Positions 21,988-34,623 of a stretch of 64,000 nucleotides of DNA are shown here, one piece after another. The stretch is from assembly GCA_029339195.1 (NCBI GenBank), contig JAPTJF010000222.1:33083-97082 (forward strand). The letters run 5' to 3'. The position numbers and the translations under genes were made by a program. The notes under the pieces are model-generated. The model searched no databases, was not told where the DNA came from, and saw only the letters and a list, made by a program, of their open reading frames with translations. Position 1 is the stretch's first letter. Each line of letters begins with the position of its first letter. The stretch is from Micractinium sp. NFX-FRZ. Lineage: Eukaryota; Chlorophyta; Trebouxiophyceae; Chlorellales; Chlorellaceae.

Positions 21988-24900
21988 ATGTCCGACTTGG
22001 CGCTGCTGTGCTTGCCGGACGAGCTCCTGTTGGCCATTCTCAGGCGGCTGCCGGTGGTCCGGGCAAAGCTGCTGGATGGCGCTGTGACGCTGGAGACGAG
22101 GTATGTGCCGCAAGCATGCAGCAGGGCATGCGCAGGGGCTCTTCACTCTGAAAGCCGGCCATGTCGGCACTCGCACTTGCGGGGCAGGCTCTTCACTCCG
22201 CCCAAAGCCCGGCTCTGCATGCACTCGCACTGAATTGACGCTCCGGCGAACCCCGCTCTGCCGCAGGGGCGCGGTGGAACGCACCTGCCGCCGGCTGCGC
22301 CACCTGCTGCAGCAGGGCGACGCAGTGCTGACGGTGGCGGGGTTCGACCGACCCCGGTTCCGGGGCATGGGCCCTGGCCGTCCCCCCCCAGTTTATAAAG
22401 TTGAAGCAGGGCAGGTGCTGGATGTTTTGCACGGACGCAGCCCCTGTGCGGTGGAGCTGGTTGACGTGAAGCTGGGCTACGATGGTAACATGCCTCCCGC
22501 CTTCAGCCAGGTGGCAGCTGCGCTCCTGCCGGCAGCCACGCGGTGAGCGCCTGCGCCGCCTGCATGGGTGTTGTATTGCGCACCAATTCGCGTGCTGGCA
22601 CTCCAAGCTGTTGGGCCGCGACCCAAACAGGGGCCACTTTGCAGTGCACGCCCAGGCACCATTGAGTCGCCCATCCTGACCCCCCTCGATGCTCCCGACC
22701 GTGTCTCCCATTGCCTGCCCATGCAGGCTGCAGCTCACGGGGTGCTGCACCGAAGCGCTGCCTGCGGCGGCGGAGCGGTGCACCACAGCGCTTCTCGAGC
22801 TGCGGTTGGCGCCCCCCAACATGAAGGAGGATGAGGACTCGGGTGAGGTTGGAGGTGGTGGGTGGCCAGCCCAGAAGCAGGAGGAGTGATAGTGTGGGGT
22901 CCAGGGCGCCCAACAGCCGAGAGGCTGAGCTGGCTCGGCAGCAGCCTGCAGCACGCCGCTTTCTGTCTGCTGCCTGGCATGCCCTCCATGCTGTGGCATG
23001 CTGGCAACCTGGCAGTGCAACATGGGTTAGGTAGAAAGAGCTGACAGGCTGTTGAGCTCGAACCAAGGAATTGAGGCTGCCCAACCAACCGCCCGCAGGT
23101 TTCGACAGCGAGGCGGCAGCGGCGGAGGCAAAAGAGTTTCAGGAGCTGGCAGACGCTATCAGGTGGGTACCTGGCACACGGCCTTCCAAGGGAGTGGCGT
23201 CGTCAGCCTGCCAGCTGGGTGCCTGGTCAGCTGCCCACCCAGAGCAGCAGCGCTGCCCGCACAGCCTGCCGTGTTCAGCACCTGCCTGCCAGGCTCCCCG
23301 GCAGCTGCCCGCTGGCTGCCCGCCCAGCCAGATGATGCCTCTGCCGCTGTTTCCCTGTCACGCGCCGTGACATGCATGCGCTATGTATGCCTCCCCACGT
23401 CGCCCCTAGCGTGGTGTGTTCTCTCGTGCACCGTGTCACGCCTCCCCTGTCCCCACGACTGCAGGGGCCTGTCCTCGCTGCGTGGCCTGTCTGCACTGGA
23501 GCTGTGTGGCAACGGGCTGCCGCCGTCGGTTGCAGACGCCCTGGTCAGCCTCACTCGCTTGGCCCGCGTGGATGTTGAGCTGATAGACGCTGAGGTGGCG
23601 CCCGCCAGCTGGCAGCCCCTGCACCAGCTTGGCACCCGCCTGCACCATCTCAGCGCCGATGTGTGCCTGGAGCGGGACCCGCGGCGGGACTCGTCTGGCT
23701 CTGATTCCGACTCTGACATGTCTGACAGCGGGGCGGAGTCAGACGGCGAGGGGGCACATGAAGCGGCCGTCGGCGCCGCAGCGGCGGGCGCACCCCCGCC
23801 ACAGCAGCAGCGGGCGCGCCGCCCGCCGGAGCCGCTGCCACCCGGGCTGCTAGCCCTGACGGGCGTGCCCGACATGAGTCTGCACCTCATCTTCCCGTAC
23901 GGCCACCCTCCCGAGAGCATCCAAGCGGCGGGGCTGGACCGCCTGCCCGGCCTGCGCGCGCTGTCCTCCACCTATGGTGCCCCGGCACAGGCATGGTCCT
24001 GCCCCTCCCTCACATTCCTGGAGTTCCTGCACACCCATGTCCCCGCCCCGCCCACCGGCCTGCTGGCCTGCACCGGCCTGAGGGACCTCACCTTGCACAC
24101 CTGTGTGCTGGAGGGGGGCCGTTTGCCACCAGCCCTGTGCCAGCTCAGCCAGCTGGAGCGCCTCACCCTGGCTGTGCGCGGGCGGCCTCACGACTACTCT
24201 CCTCCCGCCCCGCTGCACCTGCCGCCGCAACTCTCGCAGCTCAGGCAAGTGGCACGGCTTTGTGTGTGTCTGCTTTCTTCTTCGAAAGGTGTGTTGGCCC
24301 CTGAGCCACGCACTGCCTGCCGGCTTGTCTGCCCACCCCCACTCCTCAACTATCACTTCGCTGCTGCAGCTGGTCACCCCGCCAGCTCGCCAGCCCGCGA
24401 ATGCAGTGCCTGCTTCACAGATCTGCCGCCCACCCCTTTCTGGCGGCCTGCCCGCCTGCCAAAATGCACATCTGCCCGCCCGCTGCTTGCGTGCCAACCT
24501 GCCCGCCTGCTGCCTGCCTGCCTGCCAGTTGCCTCTGACCACCTGCCCACCCACTGGCCTGCTGCCCGCGTGCTGGCCTACCCACCTGCCCTGGTCTGCA
24601 GCAAGCTGCAGTGCTTGTGGATCGATGCGTCAGAGGTGGATGCGGCCAGCGTGGATGCACTGTGCCCGCTCAGCTCCCTGCGCACGCTGGACATCTGTGA
24701 GTCGGCCGGAATGCATATGCCGCTCCTCCTGAACAAGGCTGTGTCGCTCTGCCTCATGACATCTGTTGCTGTCTCACTTTGTTGTGCTGCCTGCGTCAGT
24801 CCACCTAGTCACAGGGAGAGGACAGATGTGTATGCCACATGGGCCCGCCACTGATCCCTCCCCGTGTACCTCCCCCCTCCGCCCAGGCTGCAAGCTGCCT

Positions 24901-26757
24901 CAGCTGCCCGCCGGCCCCTACCTGGTCGGCCTGGCCAGCCTGCGGCTGTGGAAGCAGCCGCTGCCCCCGCTGGCTGCCCTGCCCGCTGCCACCAGCCTGC
25001 GCACCCTGGCGCTGGAGCTCCCGCAGGAGGAGGAGAATCTGGAGGAGGACTGGAGGCAGCTCAAGGTGAGTGGGCAGCATGCCAGCTGCTGGTGGGGTTT
25101 AGGGTAGGGTTGAGCCGTATCAGAGGGGAGCCCACCCAGAAGCATGCACGGAGGTTGTGTGGCCTGGACGTGCACGGGGCCCAGGTGGAGGGCCCGCCTC
25201 GTCCCATGGTTTTGGCGGCGGGGAAAGAACAGGAGGGTGGGAAGAGAAGAGGGGAGTTGGCTCAAGGGTTACGGCTGGGCCATCGACCGTGGAGCGCCGG
25301 GCAGCTTTCTGTGGACGGACCACAGTGCAAACCGGACCTGGTGAACACAGGGCAGGGTTAATCTGCACACCATTGCAGGTTGGCATACCTGGTACCCCTC
25401 CCACCCAATGAGCTGCACAGGTGCGTGTGTGCATGCCGGAAACCGTGCTGGCCTCCTGACATGCCCTCACTGCTGTGCCTTTGAAGTTTAAAGCAAATTT
25501 GCCACCATCCCAACTCCCATCTGCAGCCCATCTTGAAGAGCGTGCCTTGGCTGGAGGTGAGACCGGCATGCTTTTGGCAGTTGCTCAAAGGTTGCAGTGG
25601 CTCAGAGTTGCTGCAGTGAAAGGTTGTGTGCCTGTGCCAGGGACACGAGGAGGAGGGTGCGCGCTTTGTGCATGCATGGCTGGCGTGATGCAACAGTGCG
25701 CTTGGGCACCCTGCCTGCCTCACCCTGCTGCCTGCTGCCTGCTGCCTGCTGCCACCCTTCTGTCACCCTGCTGCCTGCTGCCTGCTGCCACCCTTCTGTC
25801 ACCCTGCTGCCTGCTGCCTGCTGCCACCCTTCTGCCACCCTGCTGCCTGATGCCTGATGCCTGCTGCCACCCTTCTGCCACCCTGCTGCCTGCTGCCTGC
25901 TGCCACCCTTCTGCCACCCTGCTGCCTGATGCCTGATGCCACCCTTCTGCCACCCTGCTGCCTGATGCCTGCTGCCACCCTTCTGCCACCCTGCTGTCTG
26001 CTGCCTGATGCCACCCTTCTGCCACCCTGCTGCCTGCTGCCTGCTGCCACCCTGCTGCCTGGCTGCCTGATGCCTGCTGCCACCCTGCCACCCTGCTGCC
26101 TGCTGCCTGTTGCCTGCTGCCTGCTGCCACCCTGCCACCCTGCTGCCTGATGCCTGATGCCACCCTTCTGCCACCCTGCTGCCTGCTGCCTGCTGCCACC
26201 CTGCTGCCTGGCTGCCTGCTGCCTGCTGCCTGGCTGCCTGGCTGCCTGCTGCCTGCTGCCACCCTGCTGCCTGGCTGCCTGGCTGCCTGCTGCCTGCTGC
26301 CACCCTGCTGCCTGGCTGCCTAATGCCTGCTGCCACCCTGCCACCCTGCTGCCTGCTGCCTGCTGCCACCCTGCCACCCTGCTGCCTGATGCCTGCTGCC
26401 ACCCTGCTGCCACCCTGTTGCCTGCTGCCTGCTGCCACCCTGCTGCCTGGCTGCCTGCTGCCTGCTGCCACCCTGCTGCCTGGCTGCCTGCTGCCTGCTG
26501 CCACCCTTCTGCCACCCTGCTGCATGCTGCCTGCTGCCACCCTGCCACCCTGCTGCCTGGCTGCCCTGCAGGAGCTGGACGTGCGGTATGTGTCGACCAC
26601 TGGCGCCGTCCAGGGCTCCAGCCTGCCAGGGCTGGGCCCGGAGTTCCAGCCGGGCTGGGAAGTGAGCGAGCAGCTTGTAAGGCGGGTGCAGGGCTGGCTG
26701 GCAGCGGAGGGGCTGGCGTGCCGCGTTGCACACGGCTTAGGCCCAGAGCAGGATTGA
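21988..26757 (+). CDS. F-box protein with leucine-rich repeat-like region, 612 aa
   Basis: Nine exons: 21988-22100, 22267-22542, 22727-22842, 23099-23162, 23465-24244, 24602-24696, 24887-25065, 25527-25556 and 26572-26757. All are in phase, and the intron after 24244 is GC-AG. The N-terminus MSDLALLCLPDELLLAILRR is an F-box, which in the family binds SKP1 in SCF ubiquitin ligases. Downstream are repeated leucine-rich segments (LSSLRGLSALELCGNGLP, LRDLTLHTCVLEGGRLP, LSQLERLTLAV, LCPLSSLRTLDI, LASLRLWKQPLPPL, SLRTLALELP). They are interrupted by an acidic Ser/Asp stretch around SDSDSDMSDSGAESDGEG. It is probably a substrate-recognition subunit; target unknown. Confidence 0.82.
24245..24601 (+). 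other. GC-AG intron in the F-box gene
   Basis: The exon ends CTCAG and the intron begins GCAAGT, the consensus for GC donors. The acceptor is CTGCAG. Only this choice keeps the frame into KLQCLWIDASEV. The nearby GT at 24249 gives the wrong phase. The second half of the intron is a CTGCCTGCC-rich repeat. Confidence 0.8.
25716..26568 (+). repeat. CTGCCACCCTGCTGCCTG minisatellite inside an F-box gene intron
   Basis: About 850 bases are built from units such as CTGCCACCCTTCTGCCACC and CTGCTGCCTG in varying order, with GCTGCCTGG and GCCTGATGC variants. The array fills the last intron of the F-box gene and ends at the acceptor of the exon at 26572. It keeps long frames open on both strands, but these are repeat artefacts. 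Confidence 0.95.
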
Positions 26758-27376
26758 CACGCCGTGGCTCGAGAAATGATAGGGTATTCACCGGGGTGCT
26801 TCCAAGTCACGAAGTGCAGTCGCCCGTGCCCGGTTGCTGCAATCTTGGGGCAGACGCGCGCCTGCCAGCTGGCAGGCAGTCTGTCGCCAGGTCCCACCTC
26901 AGTCCTCATATGTGGTTCACTCCCATTCCCACCGCTCTGCCGGCGCAGCGGCTGCCCTCTTCCCATTCCGTACACCCGTGTGCCCTGTTCCCACATCTTC
27001 GCCGCGCGCCTGCATCACCCTCCTCGCCACTGCGTGCCGCCAGCCAGCCAGCGTTGGACCCCCACGCGCACCTAGTGGGCGCATTATCATGCGCTTGTGC
27101 CCAGCCTGTCGGAATGTGACCATTACAGTAGCCTGAGTGTGACCGACACGGTCACGTCAAGTATGACAGTTGCACGTCAAGTCTAGAGGGTTCGTTTCAT
27201 TGGACAGTCTTGTCAGGCCAAGCAGGCTCGTGCGGTGCCTTGCATGCCCACCGCAGCAGCAAGCACCGGGCTTGACAGCAGCATTGTGCTGCCAGATACT
27301 TTGCGACATTGCTGCCAGGCACGTCACTGCACCGGCCCTAGTGAGCACATGCCAGCCTCACCGGAAGCGCCCCTGC
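26758..27376. other. Convergent 3' region between F-box and ABC transporter genes
   Basis: No coding exon was recognised. It holds a minus-strand TGTAA at 27127-27123 for the transporter. Confidence 0.55.
27123..27127 (-). promoter_or_regulatory. TGTAA poly(A) signal of the ABC transporter gene
   Basis: On the minus strand TGTAA lies 250 bases beyond the stop codon at 27377-27379. Confidence 0.55.
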
Positions 27377-30300
27377 TCACTGCTGCGCAACAGCATCCAT
27401 CGAGCGCTCAGGATCGCCCACCACTCCGCCCTCCGCCTCGCTGTCACTGCTGGCGCCGCTGTTGGCTGCTTGCAAGTGCACGTCGCTGCTGTGCATGCTG
27501 CTGCTGGCAGGCGCCCCAACGGCCCCGGGGCCCGGCTCCAGGTGCAGATGCTGCTCCAGCTCCTGCTCTGCCGCCTGCAGATTCCACATTTCCCAATAGA
27601 TGCCGCGGGCTGCAGAAGGAATGGGGGGGGGAGGCGTCGGCAAAATCAGGCAGTTGGGGTGGGTGGGATGTCGTGTGGCGTTTGAGTGGCTGTCAGAAGG
27701 CAACAGCAGAGTTGCCTGCAGGTTAGGGTTTAACCCACACCCCACGGGTCAGCCCTCCGCGAGCACGGTGAGCGCAATCGTGGGGACAGGAGAGGGGTGC
27801 ACGGCGTGGGCGGCAGGCAGCCAAGGCAGGGTCGGAGGGGAGATTACTGATCGGCACACTGGGCCACCCATGTGCACTAGCCTTCTGAAGGGCTGCAGCA
27901 CTCAACCCACAACAGCCTGCAGCACCCTCACACTACCGCCGCCAAAGGCACCCACCTGACATCAGCTGCTGGTGTGTGCCCTGCTCCGCCACCTGGCCGT
28001 CCGACATCACGTAGATGCGGTCGCAGGCCTGCAGGAAGTGGGTAGACGGGCAAGAGAGCAAGGGAATCGTTTGAATTAGGCGCAGCCAGGATGGCGCACG
28101 CAGATAAGGAAGCATGCAGCAGTCGGGGTGGTTTGGATACCCTTCCGATACCTGCTAACTTCATCCCGTCTAGCGACGGTGAGAGATCAGTGGCCAAGCC
28201 TCTCTGACCCGCATGCATTGCAGGCCCTCGCGGGCACCATGGGGCAGTGAACCGCAGCACACCACAGCACAGCAGGTGAAAACGCTGTGTAGAGACACGA
28301 TGAGCTGCCCCCACCTGCACGGTGGACAGGCGGTGCGCGACAAACACGGCAGTGCGCCCCGCCGCCAGCTCGCGCAGCGACGCTTGGATGCCGCGCTCCG
28401 TGGCCGTGTCCAGGGCTGCGCAGGAAGGCAGGGAAATGCAGCTATTTGCATGGTCAGCACAGGAGGGGGAGGGCGTGTGTGTGTGTGCCTTGAGAGAGAG
28501 GGCAGGACATCTGGGGCTGCGGAGCGGAGAGCAGACAGGCAGACGTCAGCGGGGCACAGGAGTGCCACTGCCAGTTGTGGGTGCCGGCGGGTTAAAGGTG
28601 CACAGCTGTAAACAGGCAGCCGCGCAAGCAGCCATCCGGCGCATGCAGCCGTCCGGGGCAGGCGGCACTCCGGGGCAGGCAGCATGCATCGCAGGCGAAC
28701 CTGAGGTGGCTTCGTCGCAGATCAGCAGCCGGGGCTGCCTGCAAGAGGGGGCAGCATGGGGAGGGGGCGTGCGGGTCGACGGCATGAGGAAGATACTTTT
28801 CGAGTAATTCCTCTTTGTTTACGTCATACATTACGTAAAGACCCAGCCACAGCAGCAGCAGCAGCAGCAGCAAACAGCAGCTGCTGAACAGCTTAGGCCA
28901 CAGGACTGCCCACAAAGGTGATGGGCAGAGAGGCAGGCAGGCGGGCAGGCAGGTGGATGGGCAACAACGACCGTGCCCCATTCACCACGCGCATGTAGCC
29001 CTCCCACCTCCCCTGAGCGGCACGGTCAATGGACACCCGCTGTGTGCCGCAGCCAATCACCGCCAACCAACCGCCCCCAACATGCAACCACCACACCACC
29101 TCAGCAGTGCTGACACAGCAGCAGCAGGCACCTGAGGAAGGCGCGGGCGATGGCCACCCGCTGCTTCTCCCCGCCGCTCAGCTTCAGCCCCCGCTCGCCC
29201 ACCACAGTGCCCCAGCCTGCAGGGCAGCAGCAGCATCAGGGGTAATAACAACTGCCACAGTAGATACCACACGGGGCGGATGCAGCGCGGAGGCTGGGGA
29301 AAGCAACTGAGAACACCACGCCAGAAGCAAGAAAGTAAGAGAACACAGCTCACCTGCCGGCATGCGTGCGATGGCCGGGTCCAGCTTGGCGGCCGCAGCG
29401 GCTGCCCGCACCTGCGCCACGCTGGCGCCCGGCTGGCCGTACGCCACATTGTGCAGGATGGTGTCGTTGAACAGCACGGTGTCCTGCGGTACAGAGGGCG
29501 GTACATGGTGAGAGTACAGGCGAGTGGTGGCGCAGATGCAGTGCTTCCAGGTGCGACAGAGGGCGGGCGCGGCGACAGAGCCAGGCACTGAATCGAGCAT
29601 TGGCCCACCCAAACAAGTACTGGCAGGCGTGGCTTGCGGGCCAGGCATATGCACGCTGCCCATATACAGGCAAGCTGCCTGCCCGGCATGCCAGCAGATG
29701 AGCAGGCCCTACCTGCGGCACCACCGCCACCGCCGCCCTCAGGCTCTCCTGCCGCAAGTCCCGCACATTCACCCCGTTCAGCAGGACTGCGGGGCACGAG
29801 GGCAGGCAGGCAGGCAAACAGGTTGAGGGGAGGAGGAGTGCAGGCAGGGCTGCAGGCAGGAAGGCATGTGGGGGCACACGGGTGGATGGCACGCAGGGTG
29901 GGAGACGGGAGGGTGGGACCCGGCCGGCCCCCCTGTGGCCCCCACATCAGCCCTCCTCCCCGCTCCCCCCAGAAATCCTCTCCAAGCCCACCAGAACAGC
30001 AGCCCCCTCTGTGCCCACCTTGTCCTGCATCGCAGTCGTAGAGCCGCACCAGCAGGCGCAGCAGGGTGGACTTGCCGCTGCCGCTGGGGCCTGCACCAAT
30101 TGGGCAATAAGCAGCAGGCAATAGGGCTAAGCTTGGTGCCTACACTACGCTGGGGCTGGGGGAGGGGGGTGTGTGTGGGGGGGGGGGGGGGCGGCATTCT
30201 GTGCAGCAAGCAAGCTGCACAGCGGGAGGCCACAGCATGCAGGCATGCAGGCAAGCAGCACTCGGTAGCAGCTGCTTCTAAAGTCAACCGCTCAGCCCTT

Positions 30301-30559
30301 TTGCTCACTGCTCCTGCCCTCGCTTCAGCTTCAGCCCAGAGAGCCGCCCACCTGACTCACCCATAATGCCGATGCTCTCCTCTGGAAAAGTGCACCCATC
30401 CGCTTGACCATGCAGAGACACCCACAAAGCAACAACAACCCCTGCACCCGACGCGTCGCCACCCACATACCTACAATGCCGATGCTTTCGCCAGGCTCAG
30501 CAGACAGAGACACGCCCTTGAGCACCTGGCGCCCTGCACTGCTGCCGCCCTCGCTAACA

Positions 30560-30590
<31 letters not shown>

Positions 30591-33500
30591 CGCTGCCGCC
30601 ACCATAGCTGAACCGCACCCCTCGCAGCTCTAGCCGAAGTCCCCGGCTGGCACCGCTGCTGCTGCTGCTGCTGCTGCTGGCGGCGCCGTTGCTCTGCCGC
30701 CGGTGCTCCAGGGCCTCTGCCGCCTCTGCTGCTGCCGCTTGTGCTGCCGCTGCTGCTGCCTCAGCGCTGTGCCGCCCGCTGCCGTTCACCGCATCCCCGC
30801 CAGCACTTGCCTCCGTCCGGCTGCCTGCCACAGCGCCTTCTGCCCAGGGAGCAGCAGCAGCAGCTGGCGCGGTGGTGGGCAGGTCCCGGCTGCCCTCTGG
30901 CAGGCGGCTGGGCGTGCGCAGCAGCTCAAACAGGTCCTCCATGTCCACCAGCGACTGGCGCAGCTCACGGTAGAACCAGCCCTGCGGTGGCACCAGGTGG
31001 GGGGCATTGGAGGTACAGTACGAGCGGTCAGAATGCAAGGGGGCATCGCGGGCAGGTCGTCCAAGTGTACTGGCTCCTGCCTCTGCTAACCAGCAACCAA
31101 GCCCTGCAGCGCATCTTCGGCACGGATAGATATTTGTAGGGCGAGGCGTAGAGCCTGCGCTCACGCCTGTTGCCCAGCCACCCGCCCCACCCGCGCACCA
31201 GGAACTGTGGCAACCTACCAACCTGCTTTATGTTTGCTCCACACGCTCCCTTCCTTCCTATCGCCAAACACCCCGCCGGTAATACACTCCCGCCCCGCCC
31301 AATGCGCGCACCAGGAACTGCAGGGGCGCCCAGAGCTGCAGGAGGAAGCCTTGGATCATGACGAGGTCGCCCGCCGTGATGGCAGCCGCCCCAGCCGCCC
31401 CAGCAGCGACCGCTGCTGTGCCTGCTGCGCTGCTGGCACCCGCCGCAACAGCGGCCAGCATCACCGCCGTCATGCCGCCTGCAAGGATGAACGCCTGGCC
31501 AGCGTTTAGGGCTGCTGCGGCCAGGTCCAGACGCACCATGGAGCGCTGCAGGAGGGCGGCACATTCAGGTGTGGGTGGCGGGGGGTGTAAGGTGAGGGAG
31601 GCGGGGGCAATATGTTTATTCAAGTGTGGGTGGCGGTGAGTCAAGGTGGGGGAGTGCTCCTGGGGAAGGGGGGCTGCTGCCGCCAGATCTGGACGAACTA
31701 GTGAGATGCGCACGATCAACTCTTCTATTCTATATATCCCTCTCACAGCCCCCCCCAGGTGGGAAAGGCGGCTGGCCAGCTCCCTTTACTCCCGACCTGG
31801 TAGGCTGTGAGGGAGGTGTCGTACTGCCGCACTTCCAGCAGGCCGTTGCCAAACCTGCGGGGAGCCAGGAGGTAAGGGGGAAGGAGGGCAGTGCGGGCGC
31901 ATGAGGCCAAATGTAACAGTACGAGAGCATTGGCACTGCAGGTGAGCAACAGTGGGAGCAGCATATGCGTGTGGGATGGGTGCAATTGCATTGATGCATG
32001 CACGCAACCTGCCACCGCCCCGCTCACAGCTTGACCGTCTCAAAGTTGAGCAGCGCGTCCACTGCCTTGCCTGCAGCACAGGGGTCGGCCGGGACGGGGA
32101 GGGGCCAGGGCGGCTGACAGTCACAGTGCAGTGCGCCTCACTTGCGTGGCAGAGGAGGACAAATGGAGTGCATGCTCTACAACTCCACAATCGTCACGCG
32201 ATGCATGCATGACCCAATGAAAACAGCACGCTGGCATACAATCGAGGCCCCACCCGTGATTTCGTTGTCCTGCTCCTTCACATCCCGCCTGATGCCGGCA
32301 GCCACCTGCGGGGGGCAGGCGAACAATGATGTTAAGACTGGTTTGAGACACAGAAACCAGCAGCGTGCCGGTTGTGCGTGTCTGGCTAGGCATTGGGGGT
32401 GCCCAACGGACGTGCACTGCAGGCGGGCAGGTCATGCCAGCATTCCACCCACACCCCATTCCACCAACCCTCCTCCCAACACACATACTCCTGGGCACCT
32501 GCTCAAACTTCCGCCCTCACCCGTGTAAGCAGCACCGTCCAGGCGGCATAGCAGGCAAAGGTGAGCAGCACAAAGGCGGACACTCGCGGGTGGAAGGCGC
32601 GCGCCAGGATGACGCACACGGCTGCATGGGGGGAGGGGGAAGCGGCAGGTGGCCAGGTCACAATGGCAGCTGAGGGGGAAGTGGCAGGTGGCCAGGAGTC
32701 GCAAGGGCAGCGGGTGTCGGCAGGAGGCGGGTGTGGGCGGGAACAGCAGGCCGCGGGCACAAATTCAAATGTGCAGCGGAAGCAAGGACAACCAGTGTGG
32801 GAAGTCAGGGCCACGCCGCCCTTCCCTACAAAGACACAAACGCCAGCCTTGGCACCCGCCCTGCACCGCACCCGTCAGCTCCAGTGCGGTGGGCACAAAG
32901 GTGAAGACGATGGCGCGAAAGATCATGGCCACGCTGCGCGCGCCGCGCTCCAGCATGCGGGACAGCGCGCCTGCGGGGGGGTGAAGTGAGTGTGCGAGCA
33001 GCGTGAGGATGGGGCAGGCCTGGAGAAAGAAAGGGCATGTAATGGGCAGTCTGGGCTGGCAGGCGAACCTCAACAGCCTGAAGCTGGCACATACCAAAGG
33101 CGTGCCTTGGCTTGCTTGCTGGCTGGCACCCATCATGCTGTGCCCACTACAGCAAGGTGCAGCACACAACCCTGCCAGGCGGCCCCTCCCCACCTCCGCT
33201 GCCCCAGGCACCCGCCCAATACCCCATCCATACCTGTGCGGCGGTTGAGGTGGAAGTGCAGGTCGAGGCCGAGCACGTGGGCAAAGGTGTAGAATGCAAC
33301 ACGGCGCCCAGCGTCCTGCAGGGGTGGGGCGGGAGAGCAGGCATGGGGTGCGCATACGGGCTGAGCCGGACATTGCATGCAATGCAGCATGTCTTCCCAA
33401 GCGTGGGCAGCCGAGACACGGGCAAGAGGTGAGGATTGCAGCAAACGCTGCCGACTGCACCCGCGGCACAGGTGCCTCAAGTCTGCGCGGCATGCTACAG

Positions 33501-34623
33501 CAACACCACTTCCCCTCCACGTGGCACCCCTTTCTGCACCACAGCAACATCACCCGCCAGCGCCCCACGCTCCCACAAACATCCCCCCCTCCTGACCCTC
33601 TGTTGTTACTCCCCCCCTGCCCACCTGGGACACCGGCGCAAACACCGGCTGCTGCAGCTCCTTGGCCACCCCCGCCACCACGCGGCACCCGCCCGACAGC
33701 AGCAGCGCCGCAGCCGCTGCATGCACGCCGGCGCTGGTGGCCCCCGTTGCCAGGGCATCCACGGCTTGCTTGAAGAAGAAGGGGGCCGACAGGCCGGCGG
33801 CTTTGGACCTGCGGGGCGGGCGGCAGGGAGTGCGGGGTTTATGGTGGGTGTCTGTGTGGTGGGTGGGAAGAAGCATGATGCGTGGCGACGGCCGCAGCAG
33901 GTTGGGAGAGGCACAGGCGGCTGCAGGGTGCTGCCACGGCTCATCGTTAACGCGTTCAAGCCACTGCGCACGTGAGCAGCAGCGCCAGCGCAGCGCACAG
34001 GCGCCACGTCAGCTGGGACTCCCCAAAGGCCAGGCGGGCCAGGTAGGGCAGGACCTGCAGGGATGGGGAGGCAGGGGAAGGGGAAGGGGGAGAAATAGGG
34101 TGTGGGGCAGGGTGAGCCGACGGGCAGGCAGGCAGGCAGGCGGGCAGGCAGGCAGGCGGCCGCATGGCAGGTGCGCATGCAGGGGAGGGCACGCCTCCAC
34201 ACGCACGTGCTGCGTTGCACTACCACTGCAGCCAACGCGAAACCGCATTCACGGCACAATCACAATCACGTTCCCCATCCCCACGCTGGTCACCTGCACC
34301 AGTGTGGCTTGGGTGGGGGGTGTGGGCAGCGGCGGCGGCGGCCGGTAGCTGGGCGGCGTCACCAGGACGAGCTCATCATCTGCTGGCAGCTGCGGCTGGG
34401 TCCCAGGGCTGGCGCTGGCCGCGGAAGCTGCCGATGACACGGCTCTGCGCCGTTGCAGGCAGCAGGGCTGGAGACGCCGGGGGGCCGCAGCAGAGCCAAG
34501 GCGCAGGCGGCACCTGCTGCTTGGCGCCTGCACTGCTGCCGCCGCCGCCGCTATTCTTGGCTGCAGCGCCGGTGCCGGGGGGCACAGGGCGGCCCGGTAG
34601 AGCGCCCCTTGCATGTAGATCAT
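27377..34623 (-). CDS. ABCB7/ATM-type half ABC transporter, 860 aa
   Basis: Nineteen minus-strand exons join in phase: 34623-34294, 34054-33972, 33808-33625, 33315-33234, 32970-32872, 32621-32521, 32305-32254, 32070-32028, 31854-31797, 31545-31312, 30981-30471, 30090-30019, 29786-29713, 29483-29354, 29216-29132, 28738-28701, 28415-28315, 28028-27956 and 27609-27377. A transit-like N-terminus precedes a transmembrane domain with [44 protein letters not shown] and [18 protein letters not shown], typical of mitochondrial ATM1/ABCB7 exporters. The nucleotide-binding domain has Walker [10 protein letters not shown] (593-601), signature LSGGEKQR (697-704), Walker [10 protein letters not shown] and H-loop His753. 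The family exports a glutathione/sulfur compound needed for cytosolic iron-sulfur assembly. A Ser/Ala-rich linker (including codon-repeat poly-Ser) is unusual. Confidence 0.9.
28851..28873 (+). repeat. (CAG)n triplet repeat in an ABC transporter intron
   Basis: An uninterrupted CAG run lies in the intron between the exons ending at 29132 and starting at 28738. Confidence 0.85.
30174..30194 (+). repeat. Poly-G tract in an ABC transporter intron
   Basis: A G run follows a short TG repeat, within the intron between exons 30981-30471 and 30090-30019. Confidence 0.85.
30361..30381 (-). other. Candidate 21-nt duplicated microexon before Walker A
   Basis: Read on the minus strand, TTTTCCAG precedes 21 bases and GTGAGT follows, so both splice sites are good. 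The 21 bases code for EESIGIM in the incoming phase and preserve the frame. The end of the preceding exon (30491-30471) codes for ESIGIV and is nearly identical. Inclusion would insert seven residues just before GPSGSGKST. It may be an alternative exon or a decayed duplicate. Confidence 0.45.

Noticed and set aside
25602..26996. 464-aa minus-strand open frame of AAGSRQQGG repeats
   Set aside because: It is the translated CTGCC minisatellite inside an F-box gene intron; composition follows the DNA repeat and no codon signal is visible.
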